From NCBI GenBank assembly GCA_052400685.1, contig JBQTGJ010000005.1: DNA of 64,000 nt; one strand, given 5' to 3'. Positions 8,751 through 17,473 of the stretch are shown piece by piece. The position numbers were made by a program, and so were the translations under genes. Origin of the DNA: CAZHHH01 sp052400685 (GTDB lineage: Bacteria > Bacteroidota > Bacteroidia > Bacteroidales > Marinilabiliaceae). The stretch's first letter is position 1, and the number at the start of each line of letters is the position of its first letter. Under the pieces are notes generated by a model, which saw only the letters and a program-made list of their open reading frames with translations, made no database searches and had not been told where the DNA came from.

Positions 8751-9149
8751 TCAGTCCTGATTAAGATTAAAACGCATATATCCGTGATCAACCCCTTTTA
8801 TATGATTTATTAACCAGGTCTTTAAAAAATTAGTCACCTCAATAGTTAACAGCAAACGCCCCGCTTTTATCTTTTCATGAAATGATTCAATTTTTTCAAC
8901 GTACTCACGATGTAGCTTCTGATGCTGAGCCAGTTTAGGATAATGAATCTGTTTCATATAACTCTCTTCGTTGGCAAAATGATACTTGGTATAATCAAGC
9001 ATAGCCAAAATCAACTCCTGTAATTTCTCAGATGATTTTCCTTCTTTGAGACCAACGTAGAAATCATTCAAAATTTCAATCCACCGCTGGTGCTCTTTAT
9101 CAATTTGGTCATTCCCTACCGACAAATCCTGCGTCCATTCAATGTACAT
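8751..9149 (-). CDS. Bacteriohemerythrin, single domain (tandem paralogue)
   Basis: Second diiron O2-binding protein. From the ATG at 9149 (MYIEWTQDL) the ligands fall at H20 (DKEHQ), H57 and E61 (HFANEE), H76 and H80 (QHQKLH), H116 and D121 (HIKGVD). The frame stays open upstream to 9221, but those 24 residues have no counterpart in the two paralogues, so the shorter 132-residue form is chosen. It is upstream partner of the 8322-8726 gene; sequence similarity is moderate, so the duplication is not recent. Confidence 0.92.
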   Translation of the reverse strand: MYIEWTQDLSVGNDQIDKEHQRWIEILNDFYVGLKEGKSSEKLQELILAMLDYTKYHFANEESYMKQIHYPKLAQHQKLHREYVEKIESFHEKIKAGRLLLTIEVTNFLKTWLINHIKGVDHGYMRFNLNQD

Positions 9150-9540
9150 AAATAATAATTTTAAGTTATAGTTAGCACTCCAAAATAATTCTTTTTCCCT
9201 CGCATAAGCGAATAAAAACAATATAGTTTTTATTCGCTTATGCTATTACATTCGTGGCATAAAACAAAACTAATTGAATGTTTGCATTCTATCTAAACAG
9301 AAAGAGATAAAAGATGTAAAACACCTCCCATATATACAAATTTAGAATCGTTCCAGATAAAAAAAAGAATTAAAGCGCTCAATATCAAACGGTCGAAGAA
9401 AAAATCCATTTAAAGTAAAAAATATCTGTAAACAATAATAACCATCACAAATACAGTTAGAAAGAAAAAACAACGAGTCCATCAACAATCAATTTCAAAC
9501 GCAATAGTTTTAAATTTTAATATTTTTTAACAAAAAAGAA
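9150..9540. other. Intergenic region, no supported gene
   Basis: Very AT-rich spacer upstream of the hemerythrin pair. A perfect repeat of TTTATTCGCTTATGC-type sequence around 9204-9242 (AAGCGAATAAAAAC...GTTTTTATTCGCTT) forms an inverted repeat just upstream of the hemerythrin start. It could be an operator or a hairpin. Nothing else is recognised. Confidence 0.45.
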
Positions 9541-9636
9541 TTGCACACTTTTATTTCTTTATCGATATTTGCATTGGGTTAGGGTTAAGGTTAGAGAAAG
9601 GGTATGTCAGAACGATGACAGCCCTTTCTTTTTTTA
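9541..9636 (+). ncRNA. Candidate small RNA with its own promoter and terminator
   Basis: A TTG at 9541 is followed 20 bases later by GATATTTG, a near match to TAnnTTTG. About 35 bases on comes a strong intrinsic terminator: AGAAAGGG and CCCTTTCT plus TGTCA/TGACA, then seven T (to about 9636). The T run is on the plus strand, so it does not serve the flanking genes, which are both on the minus strand. A transcript of about 60-70 nt starting in GGGTTAGGGTTAAGG would result. There is no ORF. Inferred only from signals. Confidence 0.4.
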
Positions 9637-9840
9637 TGTTAACTACTCCCGCTAAAAAACAATGCTTTGGCAGAAAAAATAAAGCCCGCCCCATTAATCT
9701 CTAATTTCCCCAGTACGGAATCAAATAGTCTCCACGATAACTTCTAAGAAAACTCTTATTAAAAAAATAGGACAAGAAAAAAATTCTTAGCGATAAAAAT
9801 TAAAAGAATAGAGAAGATAAAATTGGAACTTCACAAAAAA

Positions 9841-10980
9841 TCAGAACCAGCCTTTCCTTTTAAAAAAGAACACCATAACAAAAGCAACAATCACCATAAT
9901 GCCAAGAGAAGCCGGGTAGCCCCAGGCCCAGTTCAATTCCGGCATGTTCCACTTCCCGGCTTCGGGATTAAAATTCATCCCATAAATCCCGGCAATAAAA
10001 GTTAGTGGAATAAATATCGTAGCAATAATCGTCAACACCTTCATAACTTCATTCATTCTGTTGCTTAGCGACGACATATACATATCATAAAGACTAAACA
10101 CCATTTCACGTTGATTTTCGATGCTATCAATAACCTGCACTATATGGTCATACACATCGCGCATAAAAATTTTCACTTCGCCGCTAAACAAGGGCATTTC
10201 ATCGCGAAGCAAGCTATTAATACCGTCACGAAGTGACCAAACCGATTTACGAAAATAGATTAGATCCCGACGCAGCCCATGAATCGTTTGAAGATTCTCC
10301 TGCCTTGGAGTGTCAATTACGACTTCTTCAACCGACTCAATGGTTTCGCCTAGGGCATCAAGAGCTGTAAAATAATGATCCACCACATTATCAACCAACG
10401 CATAAGCCAAGTAATCAACGCCTAGCTTCCGCAAACGTGTGTTATCAAGCGCCAGGCGTTTTATCACCGGATCAAAGACAGGGTCATCACTCTCCTGAAA
10501 GGACAACACATAATTACTCCCAACCACCAGGCTGACCTGCTCCGTTCTAAAACCCTCATCCAGTTCTCTTTTGCCTGCCGCAATCATCCGCAGAACAATA
10601 AAGACAACATCACCATAAAATTCCACCTTGGGTCGCTGACTAATACTAACAATATCTTCCTGAATTAATGGATGCAACTCAAAATAATCCCAAACTTTTT
10701 TCAACTGCTCAATATCGTGTAGCCCCTGAACCTGAATCCATGTTTTGGTGCTATCGGTTAAATAAGGCGCCGAGGTTTCTATTTCGGTGATGGGAATCGC
10801 ATCATATTGCGTCTCACTATAATCATGTACAGTCATCAACACCTTCGCCATTCGACGTATCCCAGTATGTTGAAGAGTTCCGGGTGCTTGTCCAGGCGCC
10901 TTTCGGCTGGCGAGTCTCTGAAGTGATGGATTTAAAAAACCTTTAACTTTAACGACTGAAGGGTGAACTTTAAACTTCAT
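9841..10980 (-). CDS. corA: CorA family magnesium/cobalt transporter
   Basis: Pentameric Mg2+ (Co2+, Ni2+) channel of the inner membrane. The 379-residue protein has the large cytoplasmic N-terminal domain, a long helical stalk, and two C-terminal membrane segments. The first membrane segment ends in the diagnostic pore motif YGMNF, and the protein closes with the basic tail FFFKRKGWF. The N-terminal 45 residues, rich in Lys/Arg, are longer than usual, so a start inside (MAKVLMTVHD) is possible. It is transcribed alone. Confidence 0.95.
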   Translation of the reverse strand: MKFKVHPSVVKVKGFLNPSLQRLASRKAPGQAPGTLQHTGIRRMAKVLMTVHDYSETQYDAIPITEIETSAPYLTDSTKTWIQVQGLHDIEQLKKVWDYFELHPLIQEDIVSISQRPKVEFYGDVVFIVLRMIAAGKRELDEGFRTEQVSLVVGSNYVLSFQESDDPVFDPVIKRLALDNTRLRKLGVDYLAYALVDNVVDHYFTALDALGETIESVEEVVIDTPRQENLQTIHGLRRDLIYFRKSVWSLRDGINSLLRDEMPLFSGEVKIFMRDVYDHIVQVIDSIENQREMVFSLYDMYMSSLSNRMNEVMKVLTIIATIFIPLTFIAGIYGMNFNPEAGKWNMPELNWAWGYPASLGIMVIVAFVMVFFFKRKGWF

Positions 10981-11145
10981 AAGAATTATTTTTTACTAAG
11001 TTGATAAAAATATCAATAATGAAGATAATTTTGACAAGATAAACAAAGCACAAACAGAAGAAAAGAACTAAATATGAATCAACGCCATTTACCCCCCGCC
11101 AATGAAAATCATTTTCAACAGCTACACATCAAATAATACGAGACA

Positions 11146-12102
11146 ATGCTTTTAACAATAACAATTTTAGTCATAGGTCTGGGCTTACTACTTAAAGGAG
11201 GCGATTGGCTGGTTAGTGGCTCGTCAACACTGGCACGTCGCTATGGATTATCTGAATTGGTTATTGGGCTTACAATCGTCGCCTTTGGCACCTCGGCACC
11301 CGAATTGGTCGTCAGCACACTGGCAGCTATCGATTCGCATCCGGAAATTGCACTGGGCAACGTTATTGGAAGCAACAATTTTAATCTTTTCATCATCCTG
11401 GGATTAGTGGGAATACTATCCCCGCTTAGCGTTCAGGAAAGCACCATACGCAAAGAGATCCCAGCCTCGCTCCTCGCCGCAATACTATTACTGCTTCTTG
11501 GCAATAATTTTTTCATCGGCACCACCGACTTCATGATAAGTCGTACAGATGCATCAATCCTACTCATCTGTTTTGCAGCCTTCTTGATTTACATTAGCAA
11601 AAACATAAAACAAGCGAGCACAATTAATACACAAGCACAAAAAAACACTCAACTATCAAAGACCATTCTATTAATAGCGGCAGGACTTGTTGCCCTTGTT
11701 GCCGGTGGCGACATGGTCGTGACATCGGCCGTGAAACTGGCGCGCACTTTCAACCTCAGCGAAAAAATCATCGGGCTCACCATTGTGGCAGCAGGCACTT
11801 CTCTGCCCGAATTGGTTACCTCATTGGTAGCCATCCGTAAAAAAAACAGTGATATTGCCATTGGAAACGTCATCGGCTCAAACATTTTCAACATCTTTCT
11901 GATTATAGGAACCGGCGGCATGATAACACCAATAAGCTCATTGCAAACCTTTAACACCGATTTATGGCTGTTAACAGGCGGCACTTCTTTATTACTTTTG
12001 GCTATGTTTACCGGCAAAAAAAGACAGCTCGATCGCTGGGAAGCTATGATTTTATTTGCAATTTATGCGGTATACATTGTCTATGCGACCATAAAAGATT
12101 AA
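11146..12102 (+). CDS. CaCA family Na+/Ca2+ exchanger-like protein (YrbG type)
   Basis: A 318-residue membrane antiporter of the calcium/cation antiporter family. The two inverted alpha-repeats are clear: GLTIVAFGTSAPELVVS with GNVIGSNNFNLF in the first half, and GLTIVAAGTSLPELVTS with GNVIGSNIFNIF in the second. These hold the ion-coordinating Glu and Asn residues. About ten membrane segments are visible. The cation actually moved cannot be decided from sequence. It starts 165 bases from the divergent corA; the corrinoid adenosyltransferase gene follows after 39 bases, probably in the same transcript. Confidence 0.92.
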   Translation: MLLTITILVIGLGLLLKGGDWLVSGSSTLARRYGLSELVIGLTIVAFGTSAPELVVSTLAAIDSHPEIALGNVIGSNNFNLFIILGLVGILSPLSVQESTIRKEIPASLLAAILLLLLGNNFFIGTTDFMISRTDASILLICFAAFLIYISKNIKQASTINTQAQKNTQLSKTILLIAAGLVALVAGGDMVVTSAVKLARTFNLSEKIIGLTIVAAGTSLPELVTSLVAIRKKNSDIAIGNVIGSNIFNIFLIIGTGGMITPISSLQTFNTDLWLLTGGTSLLLLAMFTGKKRQLDRWEAMILFAIYAVYIVYATIKD

Positions 12103-12141
12103 TAATTAAAACTTTGACAAAAACTAAAAAACAGAAATTTA

Positions 12142-12657
12142 ATGAAAGGATATATTCAAATATATACAGGTAATGGGAAAGGTAAAAGTACAGCCGCCTT
12201 CGGATTATCGCTCAGAGCCATTGGCGCCGGTAAAAAAGTCTACTTTGCTCAATTTGTAAAAGGGAAACTTTATTCAGAAATAGAGGCGATAACTAAATTT
12301 TTACCCGATATCACTCTTAAGCAATATGGCTTAGGATGTTTCATCTACAATGAACCGACTCAGGATGATATTAATGCCGCCCAAAACGGACTAAAAGAGA
12401 TATCGACGATTATTCAATCCGGTAAATATGACGTGGTGGTTCTCGACGAAGCCAACATCGCGCTATATTATAAACTCTTCACTGTTCAGGAGCTCATTAC
12501 CGTATTAAAAACAAAACCTGAAACCACCGAAATTATCATTACCGGTCGTTATGCTCCCGATGAGCTCCTCAAAGTTGCAGACTTAGTAACCGAAATGAAA
12601 GAGATTAAACACTACTACACGAAAGGCATTGAAGCACGTAAAGGAATCGAGTTTTAA
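12142..12657 (+). CDS. cobO: Cob(I)alamin/corrinoid adenosyltransferase, CobA/CobO/BtuR type
   Basis: Transfers the adenosyl group of ATP to the corrinoid cobalt, making adenosylcobalamin. The 171-residue protein opens with MKGYIQIYTGNGKGKSTAAFG, holding the P-loop variant typical of this family, followed by YFAQFVKG. The Walker-B-like segment is VVVLDEAN, with the later signature IIITGRYAP. No other corrin-pathway gene and no cobalamin riboswitch are visible nearby, so a salvage role is likely. It follows the exchanger gene closely. Confidence 0.92.
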   Translation: MKGYIQIYTGNGKGKSTAAFGLSLRAIGAGKKVYFAQFVKGKLYSEIEAITKFLPDITLKQYGLGCFIYNEPTQDDINAAQNGLKEISTIIQSGKYDVVVLDEANIALYYKLFTVQELITVLKTKPETTEIIITGRYAPDELLKVADLVTEMKEIKHYYTKGIEARKGIEF

Positions 12658-12789
12658 AGGAATGATTCTCCTTTATGAAAAAAACAAATCCCACGCGCGG
12701 TATCATAAAAATTTCAATGATTTAATTTTGTCATTCAGGTTAACCTAAAAAAACAAAACGTTTCAGACTTAACAAATAATCATAATGAA

Positions 12790-13596
12790 ATGAATTACAA
12801 ACGTGTTTTAACCATTGCCGGCAGCGACCCCAGCGGAGGAGCGGGTATTCAGGCTGACCTGAAAACCATATCGGCCTGCGGATGCTATGGCACTTCGGCC
12901 ATAACAGCAGTGGTCAACGAAAATACTGTCGGCGTATTCGGACTTCACCCTATCCCGGTTGATTTTGTAAAAGGGCAAATAAAATCTGTTCTCGATGACA
13001 TTGGCACCGACGCCATTAAAATAGGCATGCTGCACTCTGCGAATCAAATCATGGCGGTCATTGAAGCCATTATGCCATACAACATCCGCAATATTGTACT
13101 TGATCCGGTCATGCTTGCCACCTCAGGCGACACATTACTTATGAACGAAGCCATAGTCACACTCAAGAACAAATTAATGCCAATGGCAAGAGTTATCACC
13201 CCTAACATTCCAGAAGCCGAAATTTTGTCAGGGGAAAGCATTAGAAACCAATCCGACCTGCCCAAAGTGGTAAAAAAAATATCGTGCAATAAAACGGTTT
13301 CGGTATTACTGAAAGCCGGACATTTAAACGATGAAACACTGATCGATATTTTCTATAATGCAGAAACCGACGAAATTATTGAGCTGCCTTCGCAGCGTAT
13401 TAATACCCATAACACTCATGGTACAGGCTGCACCCTTTCATCGGCAATAGCCTCATTTCTGGCACAACAAATGCCTCTCAACAGAGCTGTAACAGAAGCA
13501 AAAAGCTATATTAATCAAGCCATTGAAACAGGTAAAGATTATCACATTGGCAAAGGCCACGGACCGGTTCATCATTTTTATAAATACTGGAAGTAA
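12790..13596 (+). CDS. thiD: Hydroxymethylpyrimidine/phosphomethylpyrimidine kinase
   Basis: Ribokinase-fold enzyme that phosphorylates HMP twice in thiamine synthesis. Family motifs are TIAGSDPSGGAGIQADLKT at the N-terminus, LDPVMLATSGD mid-protein and NTHGTGCTLSSA, which holds the anion hole and catalytic Asp-region near the C-terminus. At 268 residues it is full length and has no TenA or ThiE fusion. The next gene encodes a TenA-like protein, which is the usual partner in HMP salvage, although the two are separated by 237 bases with a structured leader. I see no TPP riboswitch. Confidence 0.94.
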   Translation: MNYKRVLTIAGSDPSGGAGIQADLKTISACGCYGTSAITAVVNENTVGVFGLHPIPVDFVKGQIKSVLDDIGTDAIKIGMLHSANQIMAVIEAIMPYNIRNIVLDPVMLATSGDTLLMNEAIVTLKNKLMPMARVITPNIPEAEILSGESIRNQSDLPKVVKKISCNKTVSVLLKAGHLNDETLIDIFYNAETDEIIELPSQRINTHNTHGTGCTLSSAIASFLAQQMPLNRAVTEAKSYINQAIETGKDYHIGKGHGPVHHFYKYWK

Positions 13597-13740
13597 TAGA
13601 AATCCCGTGTCATATTCTGCTTCAAAAGGCTTTCTTGGGCGAACAAAAAAAAGCTAAAGTGATTTTAATTAACAAAATGATTCAGTCAGCAACCTGAAAA
13701 ATATTAAATTTACTCTTCAAACAGCTTCTTAATATCAACA

Positions 13741-13833
13741 ATATGAAACGAGCCATGAGAGGAAACCCTCACACAGAGGGATGATTAATTCCGGCGAGTT
13801 CCATATGGCAACTGAAAAACAAATTAGAAACAT
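13741..13833 (+). promoter_or_regulatory. 67-bp structured leader element, copy b, immediately before the TenA-like gene
   Basis: Core 13741-13807 can fold as an outer stem (ATATG-AAC-GA-GCC with GGC-GA-GTT-CATAT) and an inner hairpin TGAGAGG/CCCTCA. It is followed by a 23-nt tail GCAACTGAAAAACAAA... and then CATATG, whose ATG is the start of the next gene. Copy c has the same core length, the same first 16 tail bases and the same 23-nt spacing before an unrelated gene. Hence it probably acts in the mRNA at translation initiation. Confidence 0.7.
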
Positions 13834-13837
13834 ATGA
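13781..13837 (+). CDS. 18-codon upstream ORF in leader copy b
   Basis: Reads MINSGEFHMATEKQIRNI and stops at a TGA that overlaps the ATG of the TenA-like gene (ATGA), an arrangement typical of translational coupling. An internal in-frame ATG (codon 9) lies in CATATG. Copy c has an ORF of the same length and same overlap with peptide MIKLVEFHMATEKQNIII. AGAGGG abuts the first ATG directly, too close for a normal ribosome binding site, so translation may begin at the internal ATG or not at all. Confidence 0.45.
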   Translation: MINSGEFHMATEKQIRNI

Positions 13838-14484
13838 AAAAAGAGCCTCCATTTAGTAAACTACTGTGGAATAATATTATACCCATCTATGACGAAATTA
13901 TCCACTGCGATTTCATCAAAGAATTGATACATGGAACGTTACCCGATAACAACTTTGCGCACTATCTGGCTCAAGCTCTTCTTCATCTGAAAAAAAATAA
14001 TGAAGCCCTTATGGCAGTTGCCGAAAGAACATCTCAAAAACATCAGCAACTATTTTTCAAAAAACTGGGTGATGATGGTATTAAAATGGAGACTATAATG
14101 CGGATAAAGTATTTAGCTCATTTTGCGGTACAGGAAACGCCAAGTCAAAGTCCCATATTTAAAAAATATAGCGAATTTCAGCTTTCACATGCCAACCATT
14201 CTTCGTTCAATGTGGCTCTGGCAGCGTTGCTTCCCTCCTTTTGGATACATACCGAATATGGAAAAATAATACGACTCAATACCATACCTGACAATCCATA
14301 TCAAAAATTCATTGAAATGTATAGCGGGCCAGAAATTACCGGATACAACAAAAAATTCATTGAAATAGTAGATGAGGAAGCTCAAAAAACTTCGGATGAG
14401 GGGCGTGAAAACATGCGGAAAATATTTATTACTGCGACACAATACGAATTGGATGTATTTCACGAAACAATGAATATTCAATAG
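13834..14484 (+). CDS. TenA-like (thiaminase II/HO-like fold) protein lacking the usual catalytic Cys
   Basis: A 216-residue all-helical protein. The segment PDNPYQKFIEMYSGPE is characteristic of TenA, as is the position of YELDVFHE near the C-terminus, which aligns with the catalytic Glu region. In TenA the motif ALLPC carries the nucleophilic Cys; here it reads ALLPSFW, so Ser replaces it. The early active-site Asp region (normally QDxxY) reads LAQALLH. Either a TenA_E-like salvage enzyme or another heme-oxygenase-fold enzyme is possible. It follows thiD, which supports a link to thiamine salvage, and starts on the ATG coupled to the leader uORF. Confidence 0.75.
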   Translation: MKKEPPFSKLLWNNIIPIYDEIIHCDFIKELIHGTLPDNNFAHYLAQALLHLKKNNEALMAVAERTSQKHQQLFFKKLGDDGIKMETIMRIKYLAHFAVQETPSQSPIFKKYSEFQLSHANHSSFNVALAALLPSFWIHTEYGKIIRLNTIPDNPYQKFIEMYSGPEITGYNKKFIEIVDEEAQKTSDEGRENMRKIFITATQYELDVFHETMNIQ

Positions 14485-14510
14485 AATCTGGCTATAAGTA
14501 CAACTTTTGA

Positions 14511-14631
14511 GCAAGCCTTTAATTTGACCTTCCTAGCCCAAATTTCTGACTTTATAAACGAGCACTATAATGAAGTAAACAAAAAAACTTCTTTTTTACC
14601 ACCAAAGTTTTCGAGCAAGCGTTGTATACAG
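14511..14631 (+). repeat. MITE-like palindromic repeat, fragments
   Basis: Two partial right ends: CAAGCC...GACTTTATAAACGAGCACTATA around 14513-14569, and CCACCAAAGTTTTCGAGCAAGCG around 14600-14626. The rest of the 310-base spacer down to the glycosyltransferase stop shows no gene. Confidence 0.5.
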
Positions 14632-14795
14632 ACAACCGCATTTTAAAATCTCCTACTACGTCAACCTATATCTCAAATAAGTACTTTCCACTGAAGATAT
14701 GATTGTGAATTGAAGCCATAACTTTAACAAAACTGGGGTTGTAATCAGGCTCTCAATCGTTCATTTTTTTCCCTGGCGTTAGCACCATAAATTAT

Positions 14796-16223
14796 TTACT
14801 TTTTCACTTTATCAAAAGCCGTTCTTGTCATTCTCCCCCAACCTTTTTTATCTCCTTTGACAAAGTAAACAAAATTACCCAAAATTGAAAAATAGACATT
14901 TAATGGATGGTAGATAACGGTCTCGAACAAAGCAATCAAAATTACTCTGCTAATGAACCTGGCCCCCTTATACCTACTAAAAACATAAGTCTCATAATAG
15001 ATAGAAAAGGAAGAAAAAAAGATGGAAAAAGAAACGACGAAAATTGAAAGAATCAAAAATATCTGCATATTAATACTTTCAAAAATTAACATAAACAAAA
15101 AATAGATCAATCCAACAGTCTCTATAATAGGTGCTAGCCATTCAAAAAGAACCCAATATGGGAAACTAATCAGGCCCATCTTACCGTATTTGGGGTTAAA
15201 AAACATGTCTTTATGTTTCAACACTGTATCAATAGAACCTCTTGTCCATCGATTACGCTGATTTCTAAGTGTTTTTAGTTTTGACGGCACTTCAGTCCAG
15301 CATAGCGGTTCGGGAATAAAGGCGACCTTATATTTTTGTTTTGCAACAGTGTGCATATACTTTCTTAACCGCACCACAAGTTCAAAGTCCTCCCCAATAG
15401 AACTGGTATCATAACCATTAACATCTCTTACCAGCTGGCAGTCGAACAACCCAAAAGCGCCAGAAATAATTAGCAGTCCATTTATTCTACTCCAGGCCAT
15501 TCGTCCCAATGTGAAAGCTCTGATATATTCAAGCACCTGAAATTTAGCCCATAAGTTTTTAGGATAATTTATTTCAGTAATTCTACCGTCTTTAATTTTA
15601 CATGAGTTAGCAACCCGAACCACCCCCCCGGCAGCGATCACTTTTCGATCGCCCTCTTCCTCTATAAAAGGTTTAACCATACGCAAAATAGCATCGTGCT
15701 CAATAATGCAATCGACGTCAACAGCCAGGAAGAGATCAGAACGAGAAATATTGATACCTGCATTTAAAGCATCCGCTTTGCCGCCATTTTCTTTATCAAC
15801 ATAGATTAGATTATTATAGGCCACCATAGTGGATTTATAAATACCGCGCACCTGAGCTGTTGGTATTTTACCATTTAAAGCATACTCAACTTTGACCAGT
15901 CCATAGTAATCAATCACTTTCTGTAAACTATTGTCTTTGCTTCCATCGTTAACAATAATTACTTCAACTTTTGGATACTCAAGAGACAGCAAACTCCTGA
16001 TATTTTCAATAATAGAGGCTTCTTCATTATAGGCAGGCGCAATAATTGAAATAGATGGCAACAATTTGTATTCACGTACCGTATTGAAACGAAAGTACTT
16101 AGATTTCTTAACATAAAAAGACAAATCTAAAGATGACAAAACGGCAATAAAAATGTAGCTAACAAAAAGAAGAGAGCCGTAACCCAAAAAAAATGAGTTT
16201 AATAAGTAGTAGATGTTATCCAT
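14796..16223 (-). CDS. Membrane family 2 glycosyltransferase, exopolysaccharide synthase type
   Basis: A processive-type GT2 (BcsA/IcaA/NodC-like) that would polymerise a sugar nucleotide and pass the chain through the membrane. One N-terminal membrane segment is followed by the GT-A domain: IAPAYNEEAS, VIIVNDGSKDNS, GKADALNAGI, the DVDC metal site, SGAFGLFD, GEDFELVVRL and the R-N-R-W-T-R-G version of QxxRW. Four to five C-terminal membrane helices follow (about residues 340-450). No PilZ domain is present. It is third in an operon (10-base gap) after a YaiO-like outer membrane protein and a HEAT-like membrane protein. Sugar specificity cannot be told. The operon is AT-richer than its surroundings. 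Confidence 0.88.
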   Translation of the reverse strand: MDNIYYLLNSFFLGYGSLLFVSYIFIAVLSSLDLSFYVKKSKYFRFNTVREYKLLPSISIIAPAYNEEASIIENIRSLLSLEYPKVEVIIVNDGSKDNSLQKVIDYYGLVKVEYALNGKIPTAQVRGIYKSTMVAYNNLIYVDKENGGKADALNAGINISRSDLFLAVDVDCIIEHDAILRMVKPFIEEEGDRKVIAAGGVVRVANSCKIKDGRITEINYPKNLWAKFQVLEYIRAFTLGRMAWSRINGLLIISGAFGLFDCQLVRDVNGYDTSSIGEDFELVVRLRKYMHTVAKQKYKVAFIPEPLCWTEVPSKLKTLRNQRNRWTRGSIDTVLKHKDMFFNPKYGKMGLISFPYWVLFEWLAPIIETVGLIYFLFMLIFESINMQIFLILSIFVVSFSIFFSSFSIYYETYVFSRYKGARFISRVILIALFETVIYHPLNVYFSILGNFVYFVKGDKKGWGRMTRTAFDKVKK

Positions 16224-16232
16224 TGAGTAAGA

Positions 16233-17471
16233 TTACTGGTTAATATACATACATGCCGTTTCATTATAGGCCATTTTAATTTCAACATTTTGTGAGCTTT
16301 CGAACGTTGAAAGTAAATTAAAATCATTTTCAAAAATTATTTTCATAGCTTCAATCATAACTAAAACAGATTGATATTCAACTATTTCAACAAGAAAAGA
16401 ATAAAACCGCTGATCCAAGATATTATGAGCATGTTCAAGGATAAGCAACTTCACTTCATCGGGTTGCTGATCAAATAGTTCTATAATAATTTGCATCGTT
16501 TCATCCTGAGGCACGGTTGAAAGCAAAGCATCCCAGGCCAGTTTATTAAGGACGACATCCTGATTCCCTATATGATTAATGATAAGTATTGTATTTTTAC
16601 TGCTCTTTTCGTATCTATATTTAGCAAGTAACAGGCCTATCATTACTTTTCTCGGACTATCTGACGCTAACAAGGCACGATAGTCGATATTCATTTTTCG
16701 ATTTTTCAAGACAGCATTAACCACCATATTAATGTCAATAAACGAAAGACTATGCTTCTCACCTATAAAACCAACCAAAAAATCGTCATTCTCCATCAAC
16801 CGTATTAAAGCAGCATAAGCTTCCGTTCGTATAACAAAATTTTTATTCTCAGCCAATAAAAGTATCTGATCAATACTCGTTGTAATACGGAGGTACGACA
16901 ACACTTTCATGGATAAAATTTTATTGTCAAAATCCTTGTGATACAAAAAGGATTCAATTTTATTCTGAATATTTAAAGCGTCGATTAGCTGCTTAAACTC
17001 GGGACTAAGATTATCTGCCATAAGTTCCTGCAATCGAAGATAGGACTCTAAAAAAGCTTTTAATTGGATCTCATACTTAACAAAAGGCTTAATCCTTTTA
17101 AAAAAATTAGCCCTATTTACTTCATCTTTGTATATATCGGCCACAAAATAATTTGACAACAGATAGGTGAAATAACTTAAATATTTAGCTTTCTGTTTGG
17201 CACTACGACTACGCTGATGGTCATAAAACAAACTTAAACTGGTAAATATAGATGCATTAACCAACGAAAAAAAAGAGAAAAATAAAACCAAATATAGCCA
17301 AACAGGTATCCCTGAAACAAAAGAATAAATCGGATTAACGAACCTTATTCCAAACAAATTCGTCTCATAACGATAAAATGCATACATGAAATAAGCAACA
17401 AAAGCTATTGCACTAGTCAACAAAACAAAAAGTGCTAAAACTTTAAAACATTTTAAAATAGTACGCATCAT
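16233..17471 (-). CDS. Membrane-anchored HEAT-like repeat protein of the exopolysaccharide operon
   Basis: A 412-residue protein with two N-terminal membrane helices (about residues 10-32 and 55-80), then a long all-helical region with repeated helix pairs such as KILSMKVLSYLRI, VIRTEAYAALIRLM, VLNKLAWDALLSTV and VKLLILEHAHNIL. These resemble HEAT/armadillo repeats. No catalytic motif is visible. Located between the YaiO-like porin (3-base gap) and the synthase (10-base gap), it is best read as a periplasm- or cytoplasm-facing scaffold for the synthase. Family assignment is by pattern only. Confidence 0.7.
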   Translation of the reverse strand: MMRTILKCFKVLALFVLLTSAIAFVAYFMYAFYRYETNLFGIRFVNPIYSFVSGIPVWLYLVLFFSFFSLVNASIFTSLSLFYDHQRSRSAKQKAKYLSYFTYLLSNYFVADIYKDEVNRANFFKRIKPFVKYEIQLKAFLESYLRLQELMADNLSPEFKQLIDALNIQNKIESFLYHKDFDNKILSMKVLSYLRITTSIDQILLLAENKNFVIRTEAYAALIRLMENDDFLVGFIGEKHSLSFIDINMVVNAVLKNRKMNIDYRALLASDSPRKVMIGLLLAKYRYEKSSKNTILIINHIGNQDVVLNKLAWDALLSTVPQDETMQIIIELFDQQPDEVKLLILEHAHNILDQRFYSFLVEIVEYQSVLVMIEAMKIIFENDFNLLSTFESSQNVEIKMAYNETACMYINQ

Positions 17472-17473
17472 TA

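Noticed and set aside
13597..13833. TPP riboswitch upstream of the TenA-like gene
   Set aside because: The structured element there lacks the conserved CTGAGA and ACCTGA segments of the TPP aptamer, and the same element precedes a hemerythrin gene.
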